In this document: in pieces, positions 20,295 through 29,318 of the stretch
Layout: every line of letters begins with the position of its first letter
Numbering within the stretch: the first letter of the stretch is position 1
NCBI GenBank assembly: GCA_016704275.1
Contig: JADJAK010000001.1
Span: 682,001-746,000 of the forward strand
Direction of reading: 5' to 3'
Source of the DNA: Gemmatimonadota bacterium
GTDB lineage: Bacteria; Gemmatimonadota; Gemmatimonadetes; Gemmatimonadales; GWC2-71-9
DNA length: 64,000 nt
Notes under the pieces: generated by a model
Seen by the model: only the letters and a program-made list of their open reading frames with translations
What the model was told of the DNA's origin: nothing
Databases searched by the model: none
Translations under genes and position numbers: made by a program

Positions 20295-20651
20295 ATGCAT
20301 GGCTATGCGATTCAGCGCTCGGTTCGGCAGTCCCCGCGCAAGATGCGCCTGGTGATGGACCTGATCCGTGGCAAGAATGTCAATGAGGCCTACGCGCTCC
20401 TCATGTTCAACAAGAAGCTGGCGGCGAAGCAGATCGCGAAGACGCTGAAGTCGGCGGTCGCGAATGCGGAGCAGAAGGCCCTCCTGGCCAACGAGGCGTT
20501 CGACGTCGACCTGCTGGTCGTCTCGGATGCGCAGGTGGACATGGGCTCGCCGCTCAAGCGGTTCGCCGCCGCGGCACAGGGCCGGGCGACGCCGATCCGG
20601 AAGCCGACCAGTCACGTCAAGATTGCCGTGACGACGAAGGGGGCGAAGTAA
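20295..20651 (+). CDS. rplV: 50S ribosomal protein L22
   Basis: Globular protein with a long beta-hairpin in the exit tunnel, a site of macrolide-resistance changes. The 118-residue product has [23 protein letters not shown] at the start and the hairpin around [23 protein letters not shown]. The start is one base after the rpsS stop and the stop overlaps rpsC by one base. Confidence 0.96.
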   Translation: MHGYAIQRSVRQSPRKMRLVMDLIRGKNVNEAYALLMFNKKLAAKQIAKTLKSAVANAEQKALLANEAFDVDLLVVSDAQVDMGSPLKRFAAAAQGRATPIRKPTSHVKIAVTTKGAK

Positions 20652-21331
20652 TGGGTCAGAAGACGCATCCAGTCGGATTCCGGCTCGGGATCACCAAGCA
20701 GCCGCTGTCGCGGTGGTATGCGGCGGCGAAGGACATGCCGGCGCTGCTGGCCGAGGACCGCCTGATCCGTGACTACATCCAGCGCCGTCTCGGGCACGCG
20801 GCGATCGCCGAAGTGCACATCGAGCGGAAGCCGGGCAAGGTGACGGTCACGATTCACACCGGGCGACCGGGCGTGGTGATCGGCAAGCGCGGCGCCGAAG
20901 TGGACAAGCTCCGCGAGGAGCTGGCCATGGTGCTCGAGCGCCAGTTGAAGGTGAACAAGGATGTCGCGGTGAACGTCGAGGAGATCAAGCGGCCGGAGCT
21001 CTCGGCCAAGCTGGTCGCCGACAACATCGCCGCGCAGCTGGAGCAGCGCATCTCGTTCCGCCGGGCGCTCAAGCGCGCCGTGCAGAGCGCGATGCGGATG
21101 GGCGCCCAGGGCATCCGCGTGCGGGCGGCGGGTCGCCTCGGCGGCGCCGAAATCGCGCGGACGGAAGGCTACCGCGAAGGGCGGGTGCCGCTCCACACGC
21201 TGCGCGCCGACATCGACTACGCGACGGGCACGGCGAAGACGACCTACGGCGCCATCGGCATCAAGGTCTGGATCTTCAAGGGCGAGGTCGTGGACGACAT
21301 GAGCGGCCGCACCTACAGCACGGGGGCCTGA
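20651..21331 (+). CDS. rpsC: 30S ribosomal protein S3
   Basis: mRNA-entry protein with a KH domain, part of the ribosomal helicase with S4 and S5. The 226-residue product begins [13 protein letters not shown], carries the KH motif [14 protein letters not shown] (about residues 75-88), and the C-terminal domain [30 protein letters not shown]. It starts inside the rplV stop (TAATG). Confidence 0.97.
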   Translation: MGQKTHPVGFRLGITKQPLSRWYAAAKDMPALLAEDRLIRDYIQRRLGHAAIAEVHIERKPGKVTVTIHTGRPGVVIGKRGAEVDKLREELAMVLERQLKVNKDVAVNVEEIKRPELSAKLVADNIAAQLEQRISFRRALKRAVQSAMRMGAQGIRVRAAGRLGGAEIARTEGYREGRVPLHTLRADIDYATGTAKTTYGAIGIKVWIFKGEVVDDMSGRTYSTGA

Positions 21332-21335
21332 CACC

Positions 21336-21749
21336 ATGTTGGCACCGAAGCGGATCAAGTTCCGCAAGACGTTCAAGGGGCGCACGAAGGGCGTGGCCAC
21401 CCGCGGGAATTCCGTGGCGTTCGGCGAGTGGGCGATCACCTCGCTCGAGCCGGGGTGGATCACCAACCGCCAGATCGAGGCGGCCCGCGTGGCGATGACC
21501 CGTGAGATGAAGCGTGGCGGCAAGGTGTGGATCCGGATCTTCCCGGACAAGCCGATCACGAAGAAGCCGGCCGAAACCCGCATGGGCAAGGGCAAGGGCA
21601 ATCCGGAAGGGTGGGTGGCCGTGATCAAGCCGGGCCGCGTGCTCTTCGAAGTGGATGGCGTGACGGAAGAGTTGGCTCGTGCCGCGTTGGCGCTGGCCCA
21701 GGCGAAGCTGCCGGTCCGGACCCGCGTCCTCAAGCGCGAGGAGATCTGA
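21336..21749 (+). CDS. rplP: 50S ribosomal protein L16
   Basis: L16 helps shape the A site and binds late in assembly. The 137-residue product has the family motifs [32 protein letters not shown] and [22 protein letters not shown]. The hydroxylated Arg of E. coli lies in the RMGKGKG-type loop, which is conserved. Four bases separate it from rpsC. Confidence 0.97.
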   Translation: MLAPKRIKFRKTFKGRTKGVATRGNSVAFGEWAITSLEPGWITNRQIEAARVAMTREMKRGGKVWIRIFPDKPITKKPAETRMGKGKGNPEGWVAVIKPGRVLFEVDGVTEELARAALALAQAKLPVRTRVLKREEI

Positions 21750-21752
21750 GGC

Positions 21753-21950
21753 ATGACGAATAGCGTGGACCTGCGGGCGCTCTCGGTCGAGGAGCTCGAG
21801 GCAAAATTGGCCGAGCTGCGGGAGGAGCGCTTCCGCCTGCGCTTCCGCGCCGCGACGGAGACGATTGAAAATCCGATGCGGTTCCGGACCATCCGACGCG
21901 ATGTGGCGCGGGTGTTGACGATCCTGGGCGAGAAGCGCCGCGAGGCGTGA
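21753..21950 (+). CDS. rpmC: 50S ribosomal protein L29
   Basis: Small two-helix protein near the tunnel exit next to L23. The 65-residue product has the typical LRALSVEELEAKLAELREERFRLRF start and a TRRDVARVLTIL-like second helix. Three bases follow the rplP stop. Confidence 0.93.
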   Translation: MTNSVDLRALSVEELEAKLAELREERFRLRFRAATETIENPMRFRTIRRDVARVLTILGEKRREA

Positions 21951-21954
21951 GGAG

Positions 21955-22233
21955 ATGGCGATGACTGAGAAGACGACTGCCGCCGAACGCCTCGCCCGGA
22001 AGATCCGTACGGGCGTCGTGACGAGCGACAAGATGCAGAAGACGGTGACCGTCGTGCTGGAGCGCCGCCTGGCGCATCCGAAGTACGGGAAGCAGGTCAC
22101 CCGCAGCAAGAAGGTGAAGGTTCGCAACGACCATGACGCCAAGGCGGGCGACACGGTGAAGATCATGGAGACGCGCAAGCTGGCGAAGACGGTCCATTGG
22201 CGGACTGTTGAGCTGGTTCTGCGGGCTCGCTAG
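21955..22233 (+). CDS. rpsQ: 30S ribosomal protein S17
   Basis: Early 16S rRNA binder with an OB fold. The 92-residue product has [19 protein letters not shown] and the [21 protein letters not shown] block. ATG 21955 gives a slightly longer N-terminus; ATG 21961 ([11 protein letters not shown]) is an equally possible start. Confidence 0.95.
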   Translation: MAMTEKTTAAERLARKIRTGVVTSDKMQKTVTVVLERRLAHPKYGKQVTRSKKVKVRNDHDAKAGDTVKIMETRKLAKTVHWRTVELVLRAR

Positions 22234-22250
22234 GCCGGGGAGACGAGACG

Positions 22251-22619
22251 ATGGTACAGCAGGAGAGCATCCTGAAGATCGCGGACAACTCGGGGGCCCG
22301 TAAGGCGCTCGTGATCCGGGTCCTCGGCGGGTCGCGGCGGCGCTACGCCTCCCTGGGCGACCGGGTGGTGGTGGCGATCAAGGACGCCATTCCGACCGGC
22401 CAGGTGAAGAAGGGCGACGTGGCGAAGGCCGTGATCGTGCGGACCGCGAAGGAAGTGCGCCGGAAGGACGGGTCGTACATCCGCTTCGACGAGAACGCGG
22501 CGGTCATCATCGATGACAAGGGCGAACCGAAGGCGACCCGCATCTTCGGGCCGGTGGCCCGCGAGCTGCGCGAGAAGCGCTACATGAAGATCGTCTCGCT
22601 GGCGCCGGAGGTGCTCTGA
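22251..22619 (+). CDS. rplN: 50S ribosomal protein L14
   Basis: Interface protein contacting h14 of 16S rRNA and the silencing factor RsfS. The 122-residue product is very well conserved: [35 protein letters not shown], and [14 protein letters not shown] sequence (here [17 protein letters not shown]) before the end. RBS GGGGAGACG precedes ATG 22251. Confidence 0.97.
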   Translation: MVQQESILKIADNSGARKALVIRVLGGSRRRYASLGDRVVVAIKDAIPTGQVKKGDVAKAVIVRTAKEVRRKDGSYIRFDENAAVIIDDKGEPKATRIFGPVARELREKRYMKIVSLAPEVL

Positions 22620-22620
22620 C

Positions 22621-23001
22621 ATGAAGCAGCTCGTCTACAAGAAGGCGAAGCGCGTCCGTCACAAGGCGCCCGTGTCGGTCCGGATGCACATCACCAAGGG
22701 TGACACCATCCAGGTGATCTCGGGCGACGACAAGGGGAAGCGCGGCACCGTCCTTCGGGTCTACCCGAAGACCGGCCGCGTGACCGTGGATGGCGTGAAC
22801 CTGGCGAAGCGGCACCGCCGCCCGACCCAGACGACGGAGGGGGGCATCTTCACGTTCGCCGCTCCGCTCCACCACTCGAAGGTGATGCTGATCGACCCGA
22901 CGACGGGCGCACCGACCCGGATCCGGCGGCAGAAGGATGCTGACGGGACCGTGGAGCGGATCGCCATCAAGTCCGGGGCAGCAATTCCGAGGACCCGGTA
23001 A
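22621..23001 (+). CDS. rplX: 50S ribosomal protein L24
   Basis: Assembly initiator with a KOW motif: IQVISGDDKGKRGTVLRVYPKTG at about residues 30-52. At 126 residues it is longer than the usual 100-110 because of a basic N-terminal addition (MKQLVYKKAKRVRHKAPVSV) before the family start. GGIFTFAAPLHHSKVMLIDP is the conserved second half. It starts one base after rplN and its stop overlaps rplE. Confidence 0.95.
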   Translation: MKQLVYKKAKRVRHKAPVSVRMHITKGDTIQVISGDDKGKRGTVLRVYPKTGRVTVDGVNLAKRHRRPTQTTEGGIFTFAAPLHHSKVMLIDPTTGAPTRIRRQKDADGTVERIAIKSGAAIPRTR

Positions 23002-23738
23002 TGGCGAAGACTCCGACGAAGGGCGGCAAGGACGGCGCGAAGGCGCCGGCCAAGGGTGGCGGCGGCGCGAAGGGTGGCGGCGCGGCGAGCGGCAAGAAGG
23101 CGAGCTCGGGCGGCGCCAAGGGCGCGGTCTCGACCCTGCCGGTCGACGCCGCCCCCAAGGCACGCGTGGGCAAGCCCCGCATGCAGCTCCACTACGAAGA
23201 GGTCGTGCGCGCGCGGCTGGTGAAGCAGTTCGGCCTCACCAACCCGAACGCCGTGCCGAAGCTCGTGAAGATCGTGCTCAACGTCGGCCTGGGTGAGGGC
23301 GCCAAGACGCCGCGCCTGGTCGACGTCGCGGTCGAGGAGTTGGCGATGGTCACCGGGCAGAAGGCCGTGGTGACCAAGGCGAAGAAGGCGATCGCGAATT
23401 TCGGCCTCCGGGCCGGGATGCCGGTCGGCTGCGCGGTGACCCTGCGCGGCGCCCGGATGTACGAGTTCCTCGACCGCTTCATCACGCTCTCGGTGCCGCG
23501 CATGCGCGACTTCCGCGGGCTGCCGACGAAGAGCTTCGACGGTCGCGGCAACTACACCTTCGGGATCAAGGAACAGATGGTCTTCCCGGAGATCGACTAC
23601 GACAAGGTCGAGAATGTCCACGGGATGGACATCACGCTGGTGACCACGGCGGGTCGCGATGATCTCGCGATGGCGCTGCTGCGCGAGTTTGGCTGGCCCT
23701 TCCGCGGGGAGACGCCGACGTCTCTCCGAGTGGCCTGA
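23001..23738 (+). CDS. rplE: 50S ribosomal protein L5 with low-complexity N-terminal extension
   Basis: 5S rRNA-binding protein of the central protuberance. The usual L5 (about 180 residues) begins here near residue 58 (MQLHYEEVVRARLVKQFG) and is complete: VPKLVKIVLNVGLGEG, the RAGMPVGCAVTLRG block and NYTFGIKEQMVFPEIDYD. Before it lies a 57-residue tail rich in Gly, Lys and Ala (KGGKDGAKAPAKGGGGAKGG and similar). An internal start at M58 would give a normal protein, but ATG 23001 overlaps the rplX stop (TAATG) as neighbouring genes do, and the reading frame stays open throughout, so the extension is probably translated. Confidence 0.93.
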   Translation: MAKTPTKGGKDGAKAPAKGGGGAKGGGAASGKKASSGGAKGAVSTLPVDAAPKARVGKPRMQLHYEEVVRARLVKQFGLTNPNAVPKLVKIVLNVGLGEGAKTPRLVDVAVEELAMVTGQKAVVTKAKKAIANFGLRAGMPVGCAVTLRGARMYEFLDRFITLSVPRMRDFRGLPTKSFDGRGNYTFGIKEQMVFPEIDYDKVENVHGMDITLVTTAGRDDLAMALLREFGWPFRGETPTSLRVA

Positions 23739-23747
23739 GGGAGCGCG

Positions 23748-23789
23748 ATGATGATGACGAACGGGACCAAGAGGGACGGCAACGCATGA
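23748..23789 (+). other. 13-codon mini-ORF in the place of rpsN
   Basis: The 47-base rplE-rpsH gap, where rpsN (S14) normally sits, holds only ATGATGATG... encoding MMMTNGTKRDGNA, whose TGA overlaps the rpsH ATG as ATGA. It has no S14 residues or zinc cysteines. It may couple translation to rpsH or be chance; I do not claim a gene product. Confidence 0.3.
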
Positions 23790-24181
23790 GCATGACAGAT
23801 CCAGTCGCGGACATGCTGACTCGCATCCGCAACGCCTGCTCGGCGGGGCACAAGCGCGTGGACATGCCCGCGTCGAAGCTCAAGAGCGAGCTCGCGCGCC
23901 TGCTGCGCGACAATCACTACATCGCGGACTTCAAGGTGCTGGAGGACGGCCCTGCGGGGACGCTCCGCCTGTACCTGAAGTACCACAACGAAATGCCGGT
24001 GATTCGCGAGCTGCAGCGCGTCTCCTCGCCGGGGCTCCGTCGGTACGTCAAGTGCCGCGACCTCCCGCGCGTGAAGAACGGGCTCGGCATCGCGATCGTC
24101 TCGACCCCGAAGGGGTTGATGACGGACCGCGACGCGCGCACGGCCAACCTGGGCGGCGAACTTCTCGCCGTCGTCTGGTAG
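23786..24181 (+). CDS. rpsH: 30S ribosomal protein S8
   Basis: Central-domain 16S rRNA binder and, in E. coli, the translational repressor of the spc operon. The 131-residue product has DPVADMLTRIRNACSAGH at the start, VISTPKG-type block here as AIVSTPKGLMTDRDA, and ends GGELLAVVW. MSMTDPV at ATG 23786 is preferred; the second ATG (23792) gives the shorter family start. Confidence 0.96.
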   Translation: MSMTDPVADMLTRIRNACSAGHKRVDMPASKLKSELARLLRDNHYIADFKVLEDGPAGTLRLYLKYHNEMPVIRELQRVSSPGLRRYVKCRDLPRVKNGLGIAIVSTPKGLMTDRDARTANLGGELLAVVW

Positions 24182-24190
24182 GAGGCGGCC

Positions 24191-24730
24191 ATGTCACGCA
24201 TTGGCAAGAAGGCGATTCCGTTGCCGGCCGGCGTCACGGCGAGCATCGAGGGGACCACGGTGACGGTGAAGGGGCCGAAGGGCTCGCTCACCCGCACCCT
24301 GCCCCAGGACATCACGCTGCGGATGGAAGGCGGCGAGATCCTGGTCGAGCGCCCGAGTGAGGCGACCCGGCACAAGGCGCTCCACGGCCTCTCGCGCACC
24401 CTCGTGGCCAACATGGTCGAGGGCGTGTCGAAGGGCTACGTGAAGGCGCTCGAGCTGCAGGGCGTCGGCTACAAGGCCGAAGCGAAGCCCTACGGCGTCA
24501 ACCTCGTCGTCGGCCTCTCCCACCAGGTGCCCATCAAGGCGCCGGACGGGATCAAGCTGATCTGCGAGACCCCGACGCTGCTCAAGGTGGAGGGGATCAA
24601 CAAGGAACTGGTCGGCCAGGTGGCCGCCGAGATTCGCAGCGTGCGCCCGCCCGAGCCGTACAAGGGGAAGGGCATTCGTTACCAGGGTGAGCAGGTCCGC
24701 CGCAAGGCGGGCAAGACGGGAGCCAAGTAA
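24191..24730 (+). CDS. rplF: 50S ribosomal protein L6
   Basis: Two-domain protein near the sarcin-ricin loop. The 179 residues match the family: [37 protein letters not shown] and the C-terminal signature [34 protein letters not shown] precedes ATG 24191. Its TAATG stop overlaps rplR. Confidence 0.97.
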   Translation: MSRIGKKAIPLPAGVTASIEGTTVTVKGPKGSLTRTLPQDITLRMEGGEILVERPSEATRHKALHGLSRTLVANMVEGVSKGYVKALELQGVGYKAEAKPYGVNLVVGLSHQVPIKAPDGIKLICETPTLLKVEGINKELVGQVAAEIRSVRPPEPYKGKGIRYQGEQVRRKAGKTGAK

Positions 24731-25101
24731 TGCGGGCTATTCATTCACCGAAGCGCCGGGAAGACCGCCGCTATCGTCGTCACCTCCGCGTCCGCCTTCG
24801 GGTGGCCGGCACCGCCGAGCGTCCGCGCCTCGTGGTGTACCGTTCGCTGAAGCACATCTACGCCCAGCTCGTCAACGACGACCTTGGCGTGGCCCTGCTC
24901 GGTGTCTCGGATACCTCCGAGGGCATCGCCCTCAAGGGTGAAGGGAAGACTGCGAAGGCTGCCGCCGTCGGCCAGTTGCTGGCCGAGAAGGCGAAGGCCG
25001 CCGGGATCACCAAGGTGGTGTTCGACCGGGCTGGCTACCAGTATCACGGCCGTGTGAAGGCCGTGGCCGAGGGCGCCCGCGAGGGCGGATTGGAGTTCTA
25101 A
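24730..25101 (+). CDS. rplR: 50S ribosomal protein L18
   Basis: 5S rRNA-binding partner of L5. The 123-residue product has the basic N-terminus with [38 protein letters not shown], and C-terminal [20 protein letters not shown]. It overlaps rplF and rpsE by one base at each end. Confidence 0.97.
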   Translation: MRAIHSPKRREDRRYRRHLRVRLRVAGTAERPRLVVYRSLKHIYAQLVNDDLGVALLGVSDTSEGIALKGEGKTAKAAAVGQLLAEKAKAAGITKVVFDRAGYQYHGRVKAVAEGAREGGLEF

Positions 25102-25823
25102 TGAGCGACGAGACGAAGGCGCCGGAAACGGCGAGCGCCCCCGAAGCCCCGCGGCCGAGCAACAACAGCGGCGGGCAGCAGGGTGGCATGGGTGGCGGTG
25201 GCGGCACCGGCACGCACGGCAACCGCGGGCGTGGCCCCGGTCGCGGGGGCGGGCAGGGTGGCGGCGGCCGTGGTCCGGGCGGCGGCGGGCGGGGTGGTCC
25301 GCGTCGTGACGACCGCAACGAGGCGGAGAAGGAATTCGTCGAGAACGTCGTGTCGATCAATCGCGTCGCCAAGGTCGTGAAGGGCGGTCGCCGCTTCTCG
25401 TTCAACGCCCTCGTGGCGATTGGCGACGGGAAGGGGAAGATCGGCATCGCGACGGGCAAGGCGAACGAAGTCTCCGAGGCGGTGCGCAAGGCGGTCGAGG
25501 CGGCCAAGCGGGCGATGGTCGTCATCCCCCGGACGGGCACCACGATTCCGCACGAGATCATCGGCGAGCACGGCGCGGGTCGCGTCCTGCTGCGGCCGGC
25601 GGCGAGCGGTACCGGCGTCATCGCCGGTGGCCCCGTCCGCATGGTGCTCGAGTGTGCCGGGATCACCGACATCCTCACCAAGAGCCTTGGCTCGAACAAT
25701 CCGCACAACATGGTGCGGGCCACGGTCCAGGGGCTGCAGTCGCTGGTGTCGGTCGCGCAGATCGCGCGCGAGCGCGGCGTCGAAGTGGACCAGATCGGCT
25801 ATCGCGCCCGTCAGGAGGCCTGA
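25101..25823 (+). CDS. rpsE: 30S ribosomal protein S5 with Gly/Arg-rich N-terminus
   Basis: S5 lies at the mRNA entry and affects decoding accuracy. The conserved part starts near residue 76 ([22 protein letters not shown]) and is complete, including [15 protein letters not shown] and [15 protein letters not shown]. The first 70 or so residues are dominated by Gly, Arg and Gln with repeated RGG/GGG units (for example [20 protein letters not shown]), giving 240 residues against the usual 160-170. RGG-like tails often contact RNA; a role here is inference. Confidence 0.95.
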   Translation: MSDETKAPETASAPEAPRPSNNSGGQQGGMGGGGGTGTHGNRGRGPGRGGGQGGGGRGPGGGGRGGPRRDDRNEAEKEFVENVVSINRVAKVVKGGRRFSFNALVAIGDGKGKIGIATGKANEVSEAVRKAVEAAKRAMVVIPRTGTTIPHEIIGEHGAGRVLLRPAASGTGVIAGGPVRMVLECAGITDILTKSLGSNNPHNMVRATVQGLQSLVSVAQIARERGVEVDQIGYRARQEA

Positions 25824-25826
25824 GTC

Positions 25827-26087
25827 ATGGGACGGAATCCAGTTGTTGGTCGCCAGGGACCGGCGCATCATGCCGCCGTCATCCCCAGCGAGGCTGAGGC
25901 GACGCGCCTCCGGGTCAAGCAGATCCGGTCGGGCATCGGCCACGCCGAGACGATGAATCGGACGCTCAAGTCGATCGGGCTGCGCCACCACCAGGCCGTG
26001 ATCGAAGTCGACAATACCGCGACGATGCGCGGGATGCTGTTCAAGGTGCGCCACCTCGTCGAGGTGTCGCCGGCCGGGAGCAAGTAA
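25827..26087 (+). CDS. rpmD: 50S ribosomal protein L30
   Basis: Small large-subunit protein. The L30 core is clear (LRVKQIRSGIGHAETMNRTL, then LGLRHHQ-type SIGLRHHQAV and ending VRHLVEV). The product is 86 residues, with about 25 extra at the N-terminus (MGRNPVVGRQGPAHHAAVIP). ATG 25827 sits three bases after the rpsE stop, which supports this start. Confidence 0.92.
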   Translation: MGRNPVVGRQGPAHHAAVIPSEAEATRLRVKQIRSGIGHAETMNRTLKSIGLRHHQAVIEVDNTATMRGMLFKVRHLVEVSPAGSK

Positions 26088-26089
26088 GC

Positions 26090-26554
26090 ATGGCAGACAA
26101 GACCAAGGGCGTCGAGCAGATCACGCTGTCGAACCTGCGTCCGGCCCCGGGCTCGCACCGGAACCGGAAGCGGATCGGGCGGGGTCCGGGCTCGGGCACC
26201 GGCAAGACCTCCGGCAAGGGCCACAAGGGTTCGAAGGCCCGCTCCGGCGGCGCCACGAACCCGGGCTTCGAAGGCGGCCAGATGCCGATGTACCGCCGCC
26301 TCCCGAAGCGCGGCTTCACGAACCCGTTCAAGGTGACCTTCCTCGCCGTGAACCTCCGCCACCTGGCGAAGGTGACCGACGCGGAGATCTCGCCGGCCAC
26401 GCTGTTCGCCGCCGGCATTCTCAAGAACGTCGATGAGCCGGTGAAGCTGCTCGGCCACGGCGAGATCACTCGCGCCGTCACCGTCCGCGGCATGCCGGTC
26501 TCCGCGGCGGCGAAGGTGAAGGTCGAGGCGGCAGGCGGCCGGGTCGAGGACTGA
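26090..26554 (+). CDS. rplO: 50S ribosomal protein L15
   Basis: Late-assembly protein. The 154-residue product has ITLSNLRPAPGSHRNRKRIG, the Gly-rich RGPGSGTGKTSGKGHKGSKAR block, and the FEGGQMPMYRRLPKRGF signature. Two bases separate it from rpmD, and the TGATG stop overlaps secY. Confidence 0.97.
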   Translation: MADKTKGVEQITLSNLRPAPGSHRNRKRIGRGPGSGTGKTSGKGHKGSKARSGGATNPGFEGGQMPMYRRLPKRGFTNPFKVTFLAVNLRHLAKVTDAEISPATLFAAGILKNVDEPVKLLGHGEITRAVTVRGMPVSAAAKVKVEAAGGRVED

Positions 26555-27873
26555 TGACCGCGCCCACCACGCCGGGCCTCAACATCGATGACGAGCTGAG
26601 CAAGAAGCTCAAGTTCGTCCTGATGGCCGTGCTGATCTACCGGGTCGGTGCCCACATCGCGGCGCCGATGGTGGATGTCGTGGCCCTCTCGACCGCGATC
26701 CAGAGTTCGGCCTCGGCCGGGCTCTTCCAGTTGTATGACGCCCTGGGCGGCAACCTGCAGAAGGCGGCGATCTTCGCCCTCGGCATCATGCCGTACATCT
26801 CCGCGTCCATCGTCTTCCAGCTGGGCGCCGGCGTCGTGCCGACCCTCAGCAAGATGCAGAAGGACGAGGAAGGCCGGAAGCAGATCACCCAGTGGACCCG
26901 CTACCTCACGGTGGCGATCGCCCTGGCGCAGGCCTACACCTTCACGCTCTTCGTCGAGTCGATTCCGGGCGCCGTGCCCGAGATCGGGATGCTCTCGCGC
27001 TTCGTGATGGTGGCGACGCTGACCACCGGCGCGATCTTCGTGATGTGGCTTGGCGAGCAGATCACCGAGCGCGGCATCGGCAACGGGATGAGCCTGCTCA
27101 TCGCGGTCTCGATCCTCGAGCGCCTCTGGCCCTCGCTGCTCCAGCTCGTCGGCTTCGTGAAGGACGGCGTGGTGTCGTTCCTGGGCGCCTCGACCTTCCT
27201 CGTCGTCCTGGTCGCCATGGTGGCCGGCGTCGTGGCGATGACGCTCGCCTCGCGGAAGATTCCGATCCAGATCCCGCGCAAGGTGATGGGCCGCGGCCGG
27301 ATCCGCGAAGGCCAGAAGACCTTCATCCCGATCCGGCTGATCACCGCCGGCGTGATGCCGATCATCTTCGCCCAGACGGTCATCCTGGTGCCGACCACGG
27401 CCGCGCGCTTCTCGAGCTCGGAGATGATGACCGAGTTCGCGAACTTCCTGGCGCCCGACACCACCGCGTACTCGCTCATCTTCGCGCTGCTGATCGTGGT
27501 GTTCTCGTACTTCTACACCTCGATCATCTTCAACTCGGTCGAGCTGGCCGAGAACCTGAAGAAGCAGGGCGCCTTCATTCCGGGCGTCAAGCCGGGCTCC
27601 GCGACTGCCGACTACATCGACGGCGTCCTCGGCCGGATCACGCTTCCGGGCTCGCTCTTTCTCGCCTTCATCGCCATCGTGCCGATCATCGTGGCCGGGG
27701 CGCTCGGCGTGTCGCAGTTCTCGCTCGGCGGCACCTCGATCCTGATCGTGGTCGGCGTCATGCTCGACACGATCGCCCAGATCGAGCAGCACCGCACGCT
27801 GCGCAAGTACGACGGCTTCATGAAGTCGGGTCGCATCAAGTATCGCGGCCGTTCGAGCCGCTTCGGGATGTAG
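26554..27873 (+). CDS. secY: Preprotein translocase subunit SecY
   Basis: Ten-helix pore subunit of the Sec translocon in the inner membrane, the partner of SecE at the start of this window. The 439 residues match the family. Recognisable blocks are FALGIMPYISASIVFQL (plug/TM2 region), WLGEQITERGIGNGMSLLI (TM4-5), and the C-terminal QIEQHRTLRKYDGF. The last stop is followed by a heptamer-repeat hairpin that separates it from adk. Confidence 0.98.
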   Translation: MTAPTTPGLNIDDELSKKLKFVLMAVLIYRVGAHIAAPMVDVVALSTAIQSSASAGLFQLYDALGGNLQKAAIFALGIMPYISASIVFQLGAGVVPTLSKMQKDEEGRKQITQWTRYLTVAIALAQAYTFTLFVESIPGAVPEIGMLSRFVMVATLTTGAIFVMWLGEQITERGIGNGMSLLIAVSILERLWPSLLQLVGFVKDGVVSFLGASTFLVVLVAMVAGVVAMTLASRKIPIQIPRKVMGRGRIREGQKTFIPIRLITAGVMPIIFAQTVILVPTTAARFSSSEMMTEFANFLAPDTTAYSLIFALLIVVFSYFYTSIIFNSVELAENLKKQGAFIPGVKPGSATADYIDGVLGRITLPGSLFLAFIAIVPIIVAGALGVSQFSLGGTSILIVVGVMLDTIAQIEQHRTLRKYDGFMKSGRIKYRGRSSRFGM

Positions 27874-27897
27874 GCCGGACGACCGCACGGCACTATT

Positions 27898-27955
27898 GTG
27901 AACGGTGAACGGTGAACGGGATGGCCTTCCGACCCGTTCACCGTTTACCGTTTAG
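27898..27955. repeat. Heptamer repeat hairpin, GTGAACG family (secY-adk)
   Basis: Left arm is three exact GTGAACG units (27898-27918); right arm is CGTTCAC / CGTTTAC / CGTTTAG (27935-27955). The arms are complementary over about 20 bases around a GC-rich loop. No separate terminator stem is nested inside this copy; the repeats themselves make the hairpin. Confidence 0.8.
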
Positions 27956-27995
27956 CGATCACCCCCTGATTTTCTCGCACGCACGGAGTTCGCTC

Positions 27996-28562
27996 GTGGA
28001 CATCCTGCTTCTTGGCCCGCCGGGCGCCGGCAAGGGCACTCAGGGCGCACTGCTCGCCGAGTCCCTCGGCCTGCCGAAGTTTGCCACCGGGGACCTCCTG
28101 CGCGACGCGGTCAAGCGCGGCACGCCGCTCGGGCTGCAGGCGCGCGCCCTCATGGAGGCCGGTCACCTGGTGGGGGATGACCTGATCCTCGGAGTCATCC
28201 GCGCCGAGTTGGCCAAGCCGGAGGCCGCGCAGGGCGTGATCTTCGACGGCGTGGTGCGCACCATCCCGCAGGCGGAGGGGATGGCCGCCCTGCTCGCCGA
28301 TGCGAAGCGGAAGATGACCCACGTCCTCTTCTTCGAGATTGCCGATGAGGTGATTCTCGGTCGCCTGGTCAAGCGTCGCGAGATCGAGGGGCGCGCCGAC
28401 GACGATCCGGCCGCGGTCGCCACCCGCCTCGAGGCCTATCGTCGGCAGACGGCGCCGGTGCTCGCCTGGTATGAGGCGCACTGTGGCGTGACGATCATCG
28501 ACGCGGTCGGGAGCGTCGACGAGGTTGCCGCGCGCGTGCGTGCGGCGGTGTCGACGGCGTGA
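27996..28562 (+). CDS. adk: Adenylate kinase (short type)
   Basis: Cytosolic ATP:AMP phosphotransferase. The 188-residue product has the P-loop GPPGAGKGTQ at residues 8-17, the AMP-binding FATGDLLRDAV, and DGVVRTIPQAEG, where the usual Phe-Pro-Arg is replaced by Val-Arg-Thr. It is a short-LID form with no zinc cysteines (REIEGRADDDPAAVATRLEAYR). GTG 27996 is chosen because the product then starts VDILLLGPPGAGKG, with a CACGGAG site upstream. The stop overlaps the map GTG. secY-adk-map is a common order. Confidence 0.94.
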   Translation: MDILLLGPPGAGKGTQGALLAESLGLPKFATGDLLRDAVKRGTPLGLQARALMEAGHLVGDDLILGVIRAELAKPEAAQGVIFDGVVRTIPQAEGMAALLADAKRKMTHVLFFEIADEVILGRLVKRREIEGRADDDPAAVATRLEAYRRQTAPVLAWYEAHCGVTIIDAVGSVDEVAARVRAAVSTA

Positions 28563-29314
28563 TCACCATCAAGTCGGCGCGGGAGCTGGACACCATGGCC
28601 CGCGCCGGACGGATCCTGCACGCCACGCTGCAACGGATGCGAGAGATCATCCGCCCCGGGATGTCGACCGAGGATCTCGATGCGGAGGCCGAACGCTTCA
28701 TCCGGTCGCACCCCGGCGCACTCCCCTCGTTCAAGGGCCTCTACGGCTTCCCGAAGACGCTCTGCATTTCCATCGACGAGGAGATCGTCCACGGCATCCC
28801 CTCGCCCCGGCGCATCCTCGCCGAGGGGTCGATCGTCTCCGTGGATTGCGGCGTCTGCATCGAGGGACTGCACGCCGACTCGGCCACGACCATGCCCGTC
28901 GGGGAGATCACGGCCGAAGCGCAGCGACTCCTCGACGTGACGCAGGAGTCCCTCGTCGCCGGGATCGCCGCCTGCACGGTCGGGCACCAGGTCGGTGACA
29001 TCGGCCACGCCGTGCAGACCGTGGCCGAGGCGGCCGGCTTTGGCGTGGTGCGCGAACTCGTGGGCCACGGCATCGGCACCCGGTTCCATGAGGAGCCGCA
29101 GGTTCCCAACTTCGGCAAGCCGGGACGCGGCGCGGCGCTTCGCGCCGGCATGACCCTCGCCATCGAGCCGATGATCACGCTGGGCAAGCCCGCGACCAAG
29201 ACGCTCAAGGACAAGTGGACCGTGGTCACGGCAGACGGATCACTCGCTGCCCACTTCGAGCACACGGTGGCGATTCTGGAGAGTGGGCCGAGGGTGCTCA
29301 CAGACGGGTCGTAA
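28559..29314 (+). CDS. map: Methionine aminopeptidase, type I
   Basis: Removes the initiator Met from nascent proteins using two metals. The 251-residue product has the metal ligands in the expected contexts: the Asp of SVDCGVCIEG, the Asp of LHADSATTM, the His of GHGIGTRFHEEPQVPN, the Glu of LAIEPMI and the Glu of AHFEHTVAI. GTG 28559 overlaps the adk stop. In many genomes infA, rpmJ and the alpha operon follow; here a heptamer repeat ends the block and a minus-strand gene follows. Confidence 0.95.
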   Translation: MITIKSARELDTMARAGRILHATLQRMREIIRPGMSTEDLDAEAERFIRSHPGALPSFKGLYGFPKTLCISIDEEIVHGIPSPRRILAEGSIVSVDCGVCIEGLHADSATTMPVGEITAEAQRLLDVTQESLVAGIAACTVGHQVGDIGHAVQTVAEAAGFGVVRELVGHGIGTRFHEEPQVPNFGKPGRGAALRAGMTLAIEPMITLGKPATKTLKDKWTVVTADGSLAAHFEHTVAILESGPRVLTDGS

Positions 29315-29318
29315 GTAA

